Below are positions 14,371 to 15,189 of a stretch of 15,189 nt of DNA, one piece after another (position 1 is the stretch's first letter; each line of letters starts with the position of its first letter). The notes beneath the pieces are model-generated. The model saw only the letters and a program-made list of their open reading frames with translations. It ran no database searches and was not told where the DNA came from. Origin of the DNA: an uncultured Alphaproteobacteria bacterium (GTDB lineage Bacteria; Pseudomonadota; Alphaproteobacteria; CAAHEQ01; UBA3637). The stretch lies in contig CALGXF010000037.1 in NCBI GenBank assembly GCA_937935995.1, positions 1 through 15,189 of the forward strand. The letters run 5' to 3'. The position numbers and the translations under genes are program-made.

Positions 14371-15107
14371 TGCCTCGATATAAAATGACAATCGAATACG
14401 ACGGCACCGATTTTGTCGGGTGGCAACGTCAACAAGATGGTCTTTCCGTGCAACAGGTGTTGGAAGAAGCACTTGAAAAATTCGCACATGTTCAAACGGT
14501 TGTCTATGGGGCAGGGCGAACAGATGCCGGTGTGCATGCGTACGGGCAGGTGGCTCATTTCGATATACCGCAACCGATGGATGCTTTTGCGATGCAAGGG
14601 GCTTTTAACGCACTTGTCCGGCCGCATCCGATTGGCATTTTAAAGATTGAAGAAGTTTCGGATGATTTTCATGCTCGGTTCAGCGCTCAAGAACGATCCT
14701 ATATTTATAAAATTCTAAATCGCCGAACGCCGGCTGTTTTGGATAGAAACAGAGTATGGCAAGAAGGGCGACCGTTGGATGAAAAAGCGATGCAAAAGGC
14801 GGCTCTTCTGTTACTGGGCAAACATGATTTTTCAACATTCCGGGATTCGGAATGTCAGGCCAAAAGCCCGATTAAAACATTAAATGAATTCACGATTACG
14901 CGTCGAGGCGATTATATTTTTTGCCTTGTTAAGGCTAAATCTTTTTTGCATCATCAAGTGCGCAATATGGTGGGTTCATTAAGCTTGGTCGGTTTAGGTA
15001 AATGGTCTGTTGATGACTTCCATGAAGCGATGCACGCATGTGACCGAACAAAGGGCGGCCCGACGGCACCCGCCGCCGGCCTTTATTTTCAAAGCGTCAC
15101 TTATTGA
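14370..15107 (+). CDS. truA: tRNA pseudouridine(38-40) synthase
   Basis: Makes pseudouridine at positions 38-40 of the tRNA anticodon arm. The protein has 245 residues. It starts MPRYKMTIEYDGTDFVGWQ, and the catalytic D52 lies in GAGRTDAGVHA (47-57). The C-terminal half has FLHHQVRNMVGSL, which is conserved in TruA. The open frame runs upstream to 14241 inside fmt, but the ATG at 14370, which overlaps the fmt stop as TAATG, begins the family homology and is the right start. The 3' end overlaps the stop of a convergent cysteine-rich gene by seven bases. No terminator hairpin follows within the window. Confidence 0.96.
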   Translation: MPRYKMTIEYDGTDFVGWQRQQDGLSVQQVLEEALEKFAHVQTVVYGAGRTDAGVHAYGQVAHFDIPQPMDAFAMQGAFNALVRPHPIGILKIEEVSDDFHARFSAQERSYIYKILNRRTPAVLDRNRVWQEGRPLDEKAMQKAALLLLGKHDFSTFRDSECQAKSPIKTLNEFTITRRGDYIFCLVKAKSFLHHQVRNMVGSLSLVGLGKWSVDDFHEAMHACDRTKGGPTAPAAGLYFQSVTY

Positions 15108-15189
15108 CATCCCGTATCACAAGAACCGCCGGATCCGGAGATTGTACAATTTTCGCCGCAGAGGTGTCCGTTTTTCCAGCAAGTATAGG
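15101..15189 (-). CDS. C-terminus of a cysteine-rich protein (partial, runs off the contig)
   Basis: Reading the minus strand in from the right edge, 28 codons precede a TAA (15103-15101). The peptide has five Cys spaced C-x6-C-x3-C-x8-C-x3-C and ends in Gln, with a Gly/Ser stretch between the third and fourth Cys. That Cys density in one of the three frames, together with a stop overlapping the truA stop by seven bases as at other convergent junctions here, makes a real coding end likely. I do not recognise the family. Disulfide-stabilised secreted protein, metal-binding tail or peptide precursor are all possible. The start and the rest of the gene lie outside the window. Confidence 0.5.
   Translation of the reverse strand, partial: YTCWKNGHLCGENCTISGSGGSCDTGCQ

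Noticed and set aside
1..15189. tRNA, rRNA, insertion sequence, phage or att site
   Set aside because: No cloverleaf, rRNA-like stretch, transposase motif or terminal inverted repeat pair with target duplication was seen by eye on either strand.

Overview
The window looks like a complete draft contig from an uncultured, probably host-associated alphaproteobacterium with moderately AT-rich DNA. The taxonomic call rests on the def-fmt-truA cluster, which is a common order in that class, and on housekeeping genes of ordinary proteobacterial length. It is an inference of moderate strength. The first 11 bases match the 3' end of Illumina adapters exactly, so the left edge is very likely a contig end with unremoved adapter.

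Left part (1-5230): an unrecognised 219-residue soluble protein is followed by a hairpin terminator and a 344-base gap dense in regulatory structure. The gap holds an 8-bp inverted repeat bracketing a run of 12 G, an A8 tract, a near-palindrome and a sigma70-like promoter. It leads into a 1365-residue autotransporter. The passenger carries about 19 GGA(I/L/V/M) and 21 FxxN motifs, the signature of chlamydial polymorphic membrane proteins (Pmp), and the protein ends in a beta-barrel with a terminal Phe. The G12 tract outside the reading frame makes this the best candidate for a phase-variable surface antigen system in the window.

Middle (5234-8366): a 12-helix MFS transporter (minus) is divergent from an HD-domain phosphohydrolase (plus). 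Their two predicted -35 boxes are the two arms of one inverted repeat. The HD gene meets an HNH endonuclease gene stop to stop with no base between.

Right (7884-15189): a minus-strand operon encodes a small secreted protein, RecG helicase and the HNH protein, with start/stop overlap or a 9-base gap. An alpha/beta-hydrolase (plus) overlaps tail to tail with ThpR (minus), which is in an operon with a secreted SGNH esterase. Divergent from these is def-fmt-truA, tightly coupled by start/stop overlaps. The contig ends in the C-terminus of an unidentified cysteine-rich protein on the minus strand, again overlapping truA tail to tail.

Most of the right half is ordinary housekeeping. The accessory interest lies in the autotransporter and its control region, the unknown first gene, and the cysteine-rich fragment at the right edge. 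No tRNA, rRNA, CRISPR array, insertion sequence or att site was seen.
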